Assembly (NCBI GenBank): GCA_034231615.1
Contig: CM067304.1
Span: forward strand, 22,254,589 to 22,318,588
From: Meghimatium bilineatum
Lineage: Eukaryota > Mollusca > Gastropoda > Stylommatophora > Philomycidae
DNA: 64,000 bases
Reading direction: 5' to 3'
Shown: positions 12,911-27,390 of the stretch, one piece after another
Layout: each line of letters starts with the position of its first letter
Position numbering within the stretch: position 1 is the first letter of the stretch
The notes under the pieces: model-generated
The model's database searches: none
The model's input: the letters and a program-made list of their open reading frames with translations, nothing else
Told to the model about the DNA's origin: nothing
Position numbers and translations under genes: made by a program

Positions 12911-15900
12911 GCCAAATCTCGTTGTATTCTGGCATATTACTAACAAATTCATTGTACTGAAGCTTACTACACATGATTTGAGTGTATTCTGGCCTATTGC
13001 ACATGATTTCGTTGTATTGCAGCTTAATACTGCAGAACACTGGCGTATTAAACACGAATTGGGTGTATTGCAGTTTAGTACGCCAAAACTCGTTGTATTC
13101 TGGGATATTACTCACAAATTCATTGTACTGAAGCTTACTACACAAGAATTGAGTGTATTCTAGCCTATTGCACATGATTTCCTTGTATTGCAGCTTAATA
13201 CGTCAGAACACTGGCGTATTACAAACGAATTGGGTATATTGCAGTTTAGTACGCCAAATCTCGTCAATGTATTCTGGCATATTACTCACAAATTCATTGT
13301 ACTGAAGCTTACTACACATGATTTGAGTGTATTCTGGCCTATTGCACATGATTTCGTTGTATTGCAGCTTAATACTGCAGAACACTGGCGTATTAAACAT
13401 GAATTGGGTGTATTGCAGTTTAGTACGCCAAAACTCGTTGTATTCTGGGATATTACTCACAAATTCATTGTACTGAAGCTTACTACACAAGAATTGAGTG
13501 TATTCTAGCCTATTGCACATGATTTCCTTGTATTGCAGCTTAATACGTCAGAACACTGGCGTATTACAAACGTATTGGGTGTATTGCAGTTTAGTACGCC
13601 AAAACTCGTTGTATTCTGGCATATTACTCACACGTTCATTGTACTGAAGCTTACTACACTAGAATTGAGTGTATTCTGGCCCATTACACATGATTTCGTT
13701 GTATTGCAGCTTAATACTGCAGAACACTGACGTATTACACAGGAATTGGGTGTATTGCACTTTAGTACGCCAAAACTCGTTGTATTTTGGCATATTACTC
13801 ACACATTCATTGTACTGAAACTTACTACACTAGAATTGAGTGTATTCTGGCCTATTGCACATGATTTCCTTGTATTGCAGCTTAATACGTCAGAACACTG
13901 GCTTATTACACACGAATTGGGTGTATTGCAGTTTAGTACGCAAAAACTCGTTGTATTCCGGGATATTACTCACAAATTCATTGTACTGAAGCTTACTACA
14001 CAAGAATTGAATGTATTCTGGCCTATTGCACATGATTTCTTTGTACTGCAGCTTAATATGTCAGAACACTGACATATTACACACGAATTGGGTGTATTGC
14101 AGTTTAGTACGCAAAAACTCGTTGTATTCTGGCATCTTACTCACAAATTCATTGTACAGAAGCTTACTAAACTAGAATTGAGTGTATTCTAGCCTATTGC
14201 ACATGATTTCGTTGTATTGCAGCTTTATACGTCAGAAACCTGGCGTATTTCAAACGAATTGGGTGTATTGCAGTTTAGTACGCCAAAACTCGTTGTATTC
14301 TGGCAAATTACTCACAAATTCATTGTACTGAATCTTACTATACAAGAATTGAGTGTATTCTGGCCTATTGCACATGATTTCGTTGTATTGCAGCTTAATA
14401 CTGCAGAACACTGGCGTATTAAACTTGAATTGGGTGTATTGCAGTTTAGTACGCCAAAACTCGTTGTATTCTGGCATATTACTCACAAATTCATTGTACT
14501 GAAGCTTACTACACTAGAAATGAGTGTATTCTAGCCTATTGCACATTATTTCGTTGTATTGCAGCTTAATACGTCAGAACACTGGCGTATTACAAATGAA
14601 TTGGGTATATTGCAGTTTAGTACGCCAAATCTCGTCAATGTATTCTGGGATATTACTCACAAATTCATTGTACTGAAGCTTACTACACATGATTTGAGTG
14701 TATTCTGGCCTATTGCACATGATTTCGTTGTATTGCAGCTTAATACTGCAGAACACTGGCGTATTAAACATGAATTGGGTGTATTGCAGTTTAGTACGCC
14801 AAAACTCGTTGTATTCTGGGATATTACTCACAAATTCATTGTACTGAAGCTTACTACACAAGAATTGAGTGTATTCTAGCCTATTGCACATGATTTCCTT
14901 GTATTGCAGCTTAATACGTCAGAACACTGGCGTATTACAAACGTATTGGGTGTATTGCAGTTTAGTACGCCAAAACTCGTTGTATTCTGGCATATTACTC
15001 ACACGTTCATTGTACTGAAGCTTACTACACTAGAATTGAGTGTATTCTGGCCCATTACACATGATTTCGTTGTATTGCAGCTTAATACTGCAGAACACTG
15101 ACGTATTACACAGGAATTGGGTGTATTGCACTTTAGTACGCCAAAACTCGTTGTATTCTGGCATATTACTCACACATTCATTGTACTCAAACTTACTACA
15201 CTAGAATTGAGTGTATGCTGGCCTATTGCACATGATTTCCTTGTATTGCAGCTTAATACGTCAGAACACTGGCTTATTACACACGAATTGGGTGTATTGC
15301 AGTTTAGTACGCCAAAACTCGTTGTATTCCGGGATATTACTCACAAATTCATTGTACTGAAGCTTACTACACAAGAATTGAATGTATTCTGGCCTATTGC
15401 ACATGATTTCTTTGTACTGCAGCTTAATATGTCAGAACACTGACATATTACACACGAATTGGGTGTATTGCAGTTTAGTACGCAAAAACTCGTTGTATTC
15501 TGGCATCTTACTCACAAATTCATTGTACAGAAGCTTACTAAACTAGAATTGAGTGTATTCTAGCCTATTGCACATGATTTCGTTGTATTGCAGCTTTATA
15601 CGTCAGAAACCTGGCGTATTTCAAACGAATTGGGTGTATTGCACTTTAGTACGCCAAAACTCGTTGTATTCTGGCATATTACTCACACATTCATTGTACT
15701 GAAGCTTACTACACTAGAATTGAGTGTATTCTGGCCCATTACACATGATTTCCTTGTATTGCAGCTTAATACGTCAGAACACTGGCTTATTACACACGAA
15801 TTGGGTGTATTGCAGTTTAGTACGCCAAAACTCGTTGTATTCTGGCATATTACTCACAAATTCATTGTACTGAAGCTTACTACACAAGAATTGAATGTAT

Positions 15901-18900
15901 TCTGGCCTATTGCACATGATTTCTTTGTACTGCAGCTTAATACGTCAGAACACTGACATATTACACACGAATTGGGTGTATTGCAGTTTAGTACGCAAAA
16001 ACTCGTTGTATTCTGGCATATTACTCACACATTCATTGTACTGAAACTTACTACACTAGAATTGAGTGTATTCTGGCCTATTGCACATGATTTCCTTGTA
16101 TTGCAGTTTAATACGTCAGAACACTGGCTTATTACACACGAATTGGGTGTATTGCAGTTTAGTACGCCAAAACTCGTTGTATTCCGGGATATTAATCACA
16201 AATTCATTGTACTGAAGCTTACTACACAAGAATTGAATGTATTCTGGCCTATTGCACATGATTTCGTTGTACTGCAGCTTAATACGTCAGAACACTGACA
16301 TATTACACACGAATTGGGTGTATTGCAGTTTAGTACGCAAAAACTCGTTGTATTCTGGCATCTTACTCACAAATTCATTGTACAGAAGCTTACTAAACAA
16401 GAATTGAGTGTATTCTAGCCTATTGCACATGATTTCGTTGTATTGCAGCTTTATGCGTCAGAACACTGGCGTATTACAAACGAATTGGGTGTATTGCAGT
16501 TTAGTACGCCAAAACTAGTTGTATTCTGGCATATTACTCACAAATTCATTGTACTGAAGCTTACTACACTAGAAATGAGTGTATTCTAGCCTATTGCACA
16601 TTATTTCGTTGTATTGCAGCTTAATACGTCAGAACACTGGCGTATTACAAACGAATTGGGTATATTGCAGTTTAGTACGCCAAATCTCGTTGTATTCTGG
16701 CATATTACTCACAAATTCATTGTACTGAAGCTTACTACACATGATTTGAGTGTGTTCTGGCCTATTGCACATGATTTCGTTGTATTGCAGCTTAATACGT
16801 CAGAACACTGGCGTATTACAAACGAATTGGGTATATTGCAGTTTAGTACGCCAAAACTCGTTGTATTCTGGCATATTACTCACAAATTCATTATACTGAA
16901 GCTTACTACACTAGAAATGAGTGTATTCTAGCCTATTGCACATTATTTCGTTGTATTGCAGCTTAATAAGTCAGAACACTGGCGTATTACAAACGAATTG
17001 GGTATATTGCAGTTTAGTACGCCAAATCTCGTTGTATTCTGGCATATTACTAACAAATTCATTGTACTGAAGCTTACTACACATGATTTGAGTGTATTCT
17101 GGCCTATTGCACATGATTTCGTTGTATTGCAGCTTAATACTGCAGAACACTGGCGTATTAAACACGAATTGGGTGTATTGCAGTTTAGTACGCCAAAACT
17201 CGTTGTATTCTGGGATATTACTCACAAATTCATTGTACTGAAGCTTACTACACAAGAATTGAGTGTATTCTAGCCTATTGCACATGATTTCCTTGTATTG
17301 CAGCTTAATACGTCAGAACACTGGCGTATTACAAACGAATTGGGTATATTGCAGTTTAGTACGCCAAATCTCGTCAATGTATTCTGGCATATTACTCACA
17401 AATTCATTGTACTGAAGCTTACTACACATGATTTGAGTGTATTCTGGCCTATTGCACATGATTTCGTTGTATTGCAGCTTAATACTGCAGAACACTGGCG
17501 TATTAAACATGAATTGGGTGTATTGCAGTTTAGTACGCCAAAACTCGTTGTATTCTGGGATATTACTCACAAATTCATTGTACTGAAGCTTACTACACAA
17601 GAATTGAGTGTATTCTAGCCTATTGCACATGATTTCCTTGTATTGCAGCTTAATACGTCAGAACACTGGCGTATTACAAACGTATTGGGTGTATTGCAGT
17701 TTAGTACGCCAAAACTCGTTGTATTCTGGCATATTACTCACACGTTCATTGTACTGAAGCTTACTACACTAGAATTGAGTGTATTCTGGCCCATTACACA
17801 TGATTTCGTTGTATTGCAGCTTAATACTGCAGAACACTGACGTATTACACAGGAATTGGGTGTATTGCACTTTAGTACGCCAAAACTCGTTGTATTTTGG
17901 CATATTACTCACACATTCATTGTACTGAAACTTACTACACTAGAATTGAGTGTATTCTGGCCTATTGCACATGATTTCCTTGTATTGCAGCTTAATACGT
18001 CAGAACACTGGCTTATTACACACGAATTGGGTGTATTGCAGTTTAGTACGCAAAAACTCGTTGTATTCCGGGATATTACTCACAAATTCATTGTACTGAA
18101 GCTTACTACACAAGAATTGAATGTATTCTGGCCTATTGCACATGATTTCTTTGTACTGCAGCTTAATATGTCAGAACACTGACATATTACACACGAATTG
18201 GGTGTATTGCAGTTTAGTACGCAAAAACTCGTTGTATTCTGGCATCTTACTCACAAATTCATTGTACAGAAGCTTACTAAACTAGAATTGAGTGTATTCT
18301 AGCCTATTGCACATGATTTCGTTGTATTGCAGCTTTATACGTCAGAAACCTGGCGTATTTCAAACGAATTGGGTGTATTGCAGTTTAGTACGCCAAAACT
18401 CGTTGTATTCTGGCAAATTACTCACAAATTCATTGTACTGAATCTTACTATACAAGAATTGAGTGTATTCTGGCCTATTGCACATGATTTCGTTGTATTG
18501 CAGCTTAATACTGCAGAACACTGGCGTATTAAACTTGAATTGGGTGTATTGCAGTTTAGTACGCCAAAACTCGTTGTATTCTGGCATATTACTCACAAAT
18601 TCATTGTACTGAAGCTTACTACACTAGAAATGAGTGTATTCTAGCCTATTGCACATTATTTCGTTGTATTGCAGCTTAATACGTCAGAACACTGGCGTAT
18701 TACAAATGAATTGGGTATATTGCAGTTTAGTACGCCAAATCTCGTCAATGTATTCTGGGATATTACTCACAAATTCATTGTACTGAAGCTTACTACACAT
18801 GATTTGAGTGTATTCTGGCCTATTGCACATGATTTCGTTGTATTGCAGCTTAATACTGCAGAACACTGGCGTATTAAACATGAATTGGGTGTATTGCAGT

Positions 18901-19750
18901 TTAGTACGCCAAAACTCGTTGTATTCTGGGATATTACTCACAAATTCATTGTACTGAAGCTTACTACACAAGAATTGAGTGTATTCTAGCCTATTGCACA
19001 TGATTTCCTTGTATTGCAGCTTAATACGTCAGAACACTGGCGTATTACAAACGTATTGGGTGTATTGCAGTTTAGTACGCCAAAACTCGTTGTATTCTGG
19101 CATATTACTCACACGTTCATTGTACTGAAGCTTACTACACTAGAATTGAGTGTATTCTGGCCCATTACACATGATTTCGTTGTATTGCAGCTTAATACTG
19201 CAGAACACTGACGTATTACACAGGAATTGGGTGTATTGCACTTTAGTACGCCAAAACTCGTTGTATTCTGGCATATTACTCACACATTCATTGTACTCAA
19301 ACTTACTACACTAGAATTGAGTGTATTCTGGCCTATTGCACATGATTTCCTTGTATTGCAGCTTAATACGTCAGAACACTGGCTTATTACACACGAATTG
19401 GGTGTATTGCAGTTTAGTACGCCAAAACTCGTTGTATTCCGGGATATTACTCACAAATTCATTGTACTGAAGCTTACTACACAAGAATTGAATGTATTCT
19501 GGCCTATTGCACATGATTTCTTTGTACTGCAGCTTAATATGTCAGAACACTGACATATTACACACGAATTGGGTGTATTGCAGTTTAGTACGCAAAAACT
19601 CGTTGTATTCTGGCATCTTACTCACAAATTCATTGTACAGAAGCTTACTAAACTAGAATTGAGTGTATTCTAGCCTATTGCACATGATTTCGTTGTATTG
19701 CAGCTTTATACGTCAGAAACCTGGCGTATTTCAAACGAATTGGGTGTATT
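11530..19750 (+). repeat. Tandem duplication, offset 4110 bp (24 monomers), near identical
   Basis: Copy 1 is about 11,530-15,640 and copy 2 about 15,640-19,750. Landmarks pair at 11862/15972, 12846/16956, 13188/17298, 14217/18327 and 14559/18669. The offset is 24 x 171 plus two 3-bp insertions, and both insertions are present in each copy. By eye I found only a handful of differences: ctctttg near 11,552 versus ctcgttg, aatatgtc near 12,515 versus aatacgtc, gtatgctgg near 15,216 versus gtattctgg. The junction at about 15,600-15,650 is visible as a hybrid monomer that starts like the cagctttatacgtcag type and continues as the tgcactttagtacg type. Such similarity implies a recent event. Confidence 0.85.
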
Positions 19751-22700
19751 GCAGTTTAGTACGCCAAAACTCGTTGTATTCTGGCAAATTACTCACAAAT
19801 TCATTGTACTGAATCTTACTATACAAGAATTGAGTGTATTCTGGCCTATTGCACATGATTTCGTTGTATTGCAGCTTAATACTGCAGAACACTGGCGTAT
19901 TAAACATGAATTGGGTGAATTGCAGTTTAGTACGCCAAAACTCGTTGTATTCTGGGATATTACTCACAAATTCATTGTACTGAAGCTTACTACACAAGAA
20001 TTGAGTGTATTCTAGCCTATTGCACATGATTTCCTTGTATTGCAGCTTAATACGTCAGAACACTGGCGTATTACAAACGTATTGGGTGTATTGCACTTTA
20101 GTACGCCAAAACTCGTTGTATTCTGGCATATTACTCACACATTCATTGTACTGAAGCTTACTACACAAGAATTGAGTGTATTCTGGCCTATTGCACATGA
20201 TTTCGTTGTACTGCAGCTTAATACGTCAGAACACTGACATATTACACACGAATTGGGTGTATTGCAGTTTAGTACGCAAAAACTCGTTGTATTCTGGGAT
20301 ATTACTCACAAATTCATTGTACTGAAGCTTACTACACAAGAATTGAGTGTATTCTAGCCTATTGCACATGATTTCCTTGTATTGCAGCTTAATACGTCAG
20401 AACACTGGCGTATTACAAACGTATTTGGTGTATTGCAGTTTAGTACGCAAAAACTCGTTGTATTCTGGCATATTACTCACACATTCATTGTACTGAAGCT
20501 TACTACACTAGAATTGAGTATATTCTGGCCCATTACACATGATTTCGTTGTATTGCAGCTTAATACTGCAGAACACTGACGTATTACACAAGAATTGGGT
20601 GTATTGCACTTTAGTACGCCAAAACTCGTTGTATTCTGGCATATTACTCACACATTCATTGTACTGAAACTTACTACACTAGAATTGAGTGTATTCTGGC
20701 CTATTGCACATGATTTCCTTGTATTGCAGTTTAATACGTCAGAACACTGGCTTATTACACACGAATTGGGTGTATTGCAGTTTAGTACGCCAAAACTCGT
20801 TGTATTCCGGGATATTAATCACAAATTCATTGTACTGAAGCTTACTACACAAGAATTGAATGTATTCTGGCCTATTGCACATGATTTCGTTGTACTGCAG
20901 CTTAATACGTCAGAACACTGGCGTATTACAAACGTATTGGGTGTATTGCAGTTTAGTACGCCAAAACTCGTTGTATTCTGGCATATTACTCACACGTTCA
21001 TTGTACTGAAGCTTACTACACTAGAATTGAGTGTATTCTGGCCCATTACACATGATTTCGTTGTATTGCAGCTTAATACTGCAGAACACTGACGTATTAC
21101 ACAGGAATTGGGTGTATTGCACTTTAGTACGCCAAAACTCGTTGTATTTTGGCATATTACTCACACATTCATTGTACTGAAACTTACTACACTAGAATTG
21201 AGTGTATTCTGGCCTATTGCACATGATTTCCTTGTATTGCAGCTTAATACGTCAGAACACTGGCTTATTACACACGAATTGGGTGTATTGCAGTTTAGTA
21301 CGCAAAAACTCGTTGTATTCCGGGATATTACTCACAAATTCATTGTACTGAAGCTTACTACACAAGAATTGAATGTATTCTGGCCTATTGCACATGATTT
21401 CTTTGTACTGCAGCTTAATATGTCAGAACACTGACATATTACACACGAATTGGGTGTATTGCAGTTTAGTACGCAAAAACTCGTTGTATTCTGGCATCTT
21501 ACTCACAAATTCATTGTACAGAAGCTTACTAAACTAGAATTGAGTGTATTCTAGCCTATTGCACATGATTTCGTTGTATTGCAGCTTTATACGTCAGAAA
21601 CCTGGCGTATTTCAAACGAATTGGGTGTATTGCAGTTTAGTACGCCAAAACTCGTTGTATTCTGGCAAATTACTCACAAATTCATTGTACTGAATCTTAC
21701 TATACAAGAATTGAGTGTATTCTGGCCTATTGCACATGATTTCGTTGTATTGCAGCTTAATACTGCAGAACACTGGCGTATTAAACTTGAATTGGGTGTA
21801 TTGCAGTTTAGTACGCCAAAACTCGTTGTATTCTGGCATATTACTCACAAATTCATTGTACTGAAGCTTACTACACTAGAAATGAGTGTATTCTAGCCTA
21901 TTGCACATTATTTCGTTGTATTGCAGCTTAATACGTCAGAACACTGGCGTATTACAAATGAATTGGGTATATTGCAGTTTAGTACGCCAAATCTCGTCAA
22001 TGTATTCTGGGATATTACTCACAAATTCATTGTACTGAAGCTTACTACACATGATTTGAGTGTATTCTGGCCTATTGCACATGATTTCGTTGTATTGCAG
22101 CTTAATACTGCAGAACACTGGCGTATTAAACATGAATTGGGTGTATTGCAGTTTAGTACGCCAAAACTCGTTGTATTCTGGGATATTACTCACAAATTCA
22201 TTGTACTGAAGCTTACTACACAAGAATTGAGTGTATTCTAGCCTATTGCACATGATTTCCTTGTATTGCAGCTTAATACGTCAGAACACTGGCGTATTAC
22301 AAACGTATTGGGTGTATTGCAGTTTAGTACGCCAAAACTCGTTGTATTCTGGCATATTACTCACACGTTCATTGTACTGAAGCTTACTACACTAGAATTG
22401 AGTGTATTCTGGCCCATTACACATGATTTCGTTGTATTGCAGCTTAATACTGCAGAACACTGACGTATTACACAGGAATTGGGTGTATTGCACTTTAGTA
22501 CGCCAAAACTCGTTGTATTCTGGCATATTACTCACACATTCATTGTACTCAAACTTACTACACTAGAATTGAGTGTATTCTGGCCTATTGCACATGATTT
22601 CCTTGTATTGCAGCTTAATACGTCAGAACACTGGCTTATTACACACGAATTGGGTGTATTGCAGTTTAGTACGCCAAAACTCGTTGTATTCCGGGATATT

Positions 22701-24160
22701 ACTCACAAATTCATTGTACTGAAGCTTACTACACAAGAATTGAATGTATTCTGGCCTATTGCACATGATTTCTTTGTACTGCAGCTTAATATGTCAGAAC
22801 ACTGACATATTACACACGAATTGGGTGTATTGCAGTTTAGTACGCAAAAACTCGTTGTATTCTGGCATCTTACTCACAAATTCATTGTACAGAAGCTTAC
22901 TAAACTAGAATTGAGTGTATTCTAGCCTATTGCACATGATTTCGTTGTATTGCAGCTTTATACGTCAGAAACCTGGCGTATTTCAAACGAATTGGGTGTA
23001 TTGCAGTTTAGTACGCCAAAACTCGTTGTATTCTGGCAAATTACTCACAAATTCATTGTACTGAATCTTACTATACAAGAATTGAGTGTATTCTGGCCTA
23101 TTGCACATGATTTCGTTGTATTGCAGCTTAATACTGCAGAACACTGGCGTATTAAACATGAATTGGGTGTATTGCAGTTTAGTACGCCAAAACTCGTTGT
23201 ATTCTGGGATATTACTCACAAATTCATTGTACTGAAGCTTACTACACAAGAATTGAGTGTATTCTAGCCTATTGCACATGATTTCCTTGTATTGCAGCTT
23301 AATACGTCAGAACACTGGCGTATTACAAACGTATTGGGTGTATTGCACTTTAGTACGCCAAAACTCGTTGTATTCTGGCATATTACTCACACATTCATTG
23401 TACTGAAGCTTACTACACAAGAATTGAGTGTATTCTGGCCTATTGCACATGATTTCGTTGTACTGCAGCTTAATACGTCAGAACACTGACATATTACACA
23501 CGAATTGGGTGTATTGCATTTTAGTACGCAAAAACTCGTTGTATTCTGGGATATTACTCACAAATTCATTGTACTGAAGCTTACTACACAAGAATTGAGT
23601 GTATTCTAGCCTATTGCACATGATTTCCTTGTATTGCAGCTTAATACGTCAGAACACTGGCGTATTACAAACGTATTTGGTGTATTGCAGTTTAGTACGC
23701 AAAAACTCGTTGTATTCTGGCATATTACTCACACATTCATTGTACTGAAGCTTACTACACTAGAATTGAGTATATTCTGGCCCATTACACATGATTTCGT
23801 TGTATTGCAGCTTAATACTGCAGAACACTGACGTATTACACAAGAATTGGGTGTATTGCACTTTAGTACGCCAAAACTCGTTGTATTCTGGCATATTACT
23901 CACACATTCATTGTACTGAAACTTACTACACTAGAATTGAGTGTATTCTGGCCTATTGCACATGATTTCCTTGTATTGCAGTTTAATACGTCAGAACACT
24001 GGCTTATTACACACGAATTGGGTGTATTGCAGTTTAGTACGCCAAAACTCGTTGTATTCCGGGATATTAATCACAAATTCATTGTACTGAAGCTTACTAC
24101 ACAAGAATTGAATGTATTCTGGCCTATTGCACATGATTTCGTTGTACTGCAGCTTAATAC
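17650..24160 (+). repeat. Tandem duplication, offset 3252 bp (19 monomers + 3 bp)
   Basis: Copy 1 is about 17,650-20,910 and copy 2 about 20,910-24,160, overlapping the end of the 4110-bp duplication. Pairs are 18327/21579, 18669/21921, 19698/22950, 20040/23292 and 20595/23847, all 3252 bp apart. The junction near 20,905-20,930 joins the end of one unit (ctgcagcttaatacgtcag) directly to ggcgtattacaaacg, where the equivalent position at 24,165 reads tgacatattacac. I saw only about two to three differences, for example gggtgaattg at 19,915 versus gggtgtattg, and gcattttag at 23,517 versus gcagtttag. The second copy therefore formed after, or together with, the 4110-bp event. Confidence 0.83.
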
Positions 24161-27100
24161 GTCAGAATACTGACATATTACACACGAATTGGGTGTATTG
24201 CAGTTTAGTACGCAAAAACTCGTTGTATTCTGGCATCTTACTCACAAATTCATTGTACAGAAGCTTACTAAACAAGAATTGAGTGTATTCTAGCCTATTG
24301 CACATGATTTCGTTGTATTGCAGCTTTATGCGTCAGAACACTGGCGTATTACAAACGAATTGGGTGTATTGCAGTTTAGTACGCCAAAACTAGTTGTATT
24401 CTGGCATATTACTCACAAATTCATTGTACTGAAGCTTACTACACTAGAAATGAGTGTATTCTAGCCTATTGCACATTATTTCGTTGTATTGCAGCTTAAT
24501 ACGTCAGAACACTGGCGTATTACAAACGAATTGGGTATATTGCAGTTTAGTACGCCAGATCTCGTTGTATTCTGGCATATTACTCACAAATTCATTGTAC
24601 TGAAGCTTACTACACATGATTTGAGTGTATTCTGGCCTATTGCACATGATTTCGTTGTATTGCAGCTTAATACTGCAGAACACTTGCGTATTAAACACGA
24701 ATTGGGTGTATTGCAGTTTAGTACGCCAAAACTCGTTGTATTCTGGGATATTACTCACAAATTCATTGTACTGAAGCTTACTACACAAGAATTGAGTGTA
24801 TTCTAGCCTATTGCACATGATTTCCTTGTATTGCAGCTTAATACGTCAGAACACTGGCGTATTACAAACGTATTGGGTGTATTGCAGTTTAGTACGCCAA
24901 AACTCGTTGTATTCTGGCATATTACTCACACGTTCATTGTACTGAAGCTTACTACACTAGAATTGAGTGTATTCTGGCCCATTACACATGATTTCGTTGT
25001 ATTGCAGCTTAATACTGCAGAACACTGACGTATTACACAGGAATTGGGTGTATTGCACTTTAGTACGCCAAAACTCGTTGTATTCTGGCATATTACTCAC
25101 ACATTCATTGTACTCAAACTTACTACACTAGAATTGAGTGTATTCTGGCCTATTGCACATGATTTCCTTGTATTGCAGCTTAATACGTCAGAACACTGGC
25201 TTATTACACACGAATTGGGTGTATTGCAGTTTAGTACGCCAAAACTCGTTGTATTCCGGGATATTACTCACAAATTCATTGTACTGAAGCTTACTACACA
25301 AGAATTGAATGTATTCTGGCCTATTGCACATGATTTCTTTGTACTGCAGCTTAATATGTCAGAACACTGACATATTACACACGAATTGGGTGTATTGCAG
25401 TTTAGTACGCAAAAACTCGTTGTATTCTGGCATCTTACTCACAAATTCATTGTACAGAAGCTTACTAAACTAGAATTGAGTGTATTCTAGCCTATTGCAC
25501 ATGATTTCGTTGTATTGCAGCTTTATACGTCAGAAACCTGGCGTATTTCAAACGAATTGGGTGTATTGCAGTTTAGTACGCCAAAACTCGTTGTATTCTG
25601 GCAAATTACTCACAAATTCATTGTACTGAATCTTACTATACAAGAATTGAGTGTATTCTGGCCTATTGCACATGATTTCGTTGTATTGCAGCTTAATACT
25701 GCAGAACACTGGCGTATTAAACATGAATTGGGTGTATTGCAGTTTAGTACGCCAAAACTCGTTGTATTCTGGGATATTACTCACAAATTCATTGTACTGA
25801 AGCTTACTACACAAGAATTGAGTGTATTCTAGCCTATTGCACATGATTTCCTTGTATTGCAGCTTAATACGTCAGAACACTGGCGTATTACAAACGTATT
25901 GGGTGTATTGCACTTTAGTACGCCAAAACTCGTTGTATTCTGGCATATTACTCACACATTCATTGTACTGAAGCTTACTACACAAGAATTGAGTGTATTC
26001 TGGCCTATTGCACATGATTTCGTTGTACTGCAGCTTAATACGTCAGAACACTGACATATTACACACGAATTGGGTGTATTGTAGTTTAGTACGCAAAAAC
26101 TCGTTGTATTCTGGGATATTACTCACAAATTCATTGTACTGAAGCTTACTACACAAGAATTGAGTGTATTCTAGCCTATTGCACATGATTTCCTTGTATT
26201 GCAGCTTAATACGTCAGAACACTGGCGTATTACAAACGTATTTGGTGTATTGCAGTTTAGTACGCAAAAACTCGTTGTATTCTGGCATATTACTCACACA
26301 TTCATTGTACTGAAGCTTGCTACACTAGAATTGAGTATATTCTGGCCCATTACACATGATTTCGTTGTATTGCAGCTTAATACTGCAGAACACTGACGTA
26401 TTACACAAGAATTGGGTGTATTGCACTTTAGTACGCCAAAACTCGTTGTATTCTGGCATATTACTCACACATTCATTGTACTGAAACTTACTACACTAGA
26501 ATTGAGTGTATTCTGGCCTATTGCACATGATTTCCTTGTATTGCAGTTTAATACGTCAGAACACTGGCTTATTACACACGAATTGGGTGTATTGCAGTTT
26601 AGTACGCCAAAACTCGTTGTATTCCGGGATATTAATCACAAATTCATTGTACTGAAGCTTACTACACAAGAATTGAATGTATTCTGGCCTATTGCACATG
26701 ATTTCGTTGTACTGCAGCTTAATACGTCAGAACACTGACATATTACACACGAATTGGGTGTATTGCAGTTTAGTACGCAAAAACTCGTTGTATTCTGGCA
26801 TCTTACTCACAAATTCATTGTACAGAAGCTTACTAAACAAGAATTGAGTGTATTCTAGCCTATTGCACATGATTTCGTTGTATTGCAGCTTTATGCGTCA
26901 GAACACTGGCGTATTACAAACGAATTGGGTGTATTGCAGTTTAGTACGCCAAAACTAGTTGTATTCTGGCATATTACTCACAAATTCATTGTACTGAAGC
27001 TTACTACACTAGAAATGAGTGTATTCTAGCCTATTGCACATTATTTCGTTGTATTGCAGCTTAATACGTCAGAACACTGGCGTATTACAAACGAATTGGG

Positions 27101-27390
27101 TATATTGCAGTTTAGTACGCCAGATCTCGTTGTATTCTGGCATATTACTCACAAATTCATTGTACTGAAGCTTACTACACATGATTTGAGTGTATTCTGG
27201 CCTATTGCACATGATTTCGTTGTATTGCAGCTTAATACTGCAGAACACTGGCGTATTAAACACGAATTGGGTGTATTGCAGTTTAGTACGCCAAAACTCG
27301 TTGTATTCTGGGATATTACTCACAAATTCATTGTACTGAAGCTTACTACACAAGAATTGAGTGTATTCTAGCCTATTGCACATGATTTCC
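22265..27390 (+). repeat. Tandem duplication, offset 2565 bp (15 monomers)
   Basis: Copy 1 is about 22,265-24,830 and copy 2 about 24,830-27,390. Pairs are 22266/24831, 22950/25515, 23292/25857, 23634/26199, 23847/26412 and 24489/27054. Copies differ at few sites: gaatactgac near 24,168 versus gaacactgac, cacttgcg near 24,683 versus cactggcg, cttgctacac near 26,317 versus cttactacac, and attgtagttt near 26,080. Its left part lies inside the second copy of the 3252-bp duplication, so the events are stacked. Confidence 0.82.

Noticed and set aside
20595..21092. 165-codon open frame, the longest in the window, as a protein gene
   Set aside because: It is three monomers of array A read in the frame where the 10-residue pattern recurs. 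It is open only because a duplication joint removed a stop. It has no distinct start context, no unique sequence and hundreds of similar broken copies.
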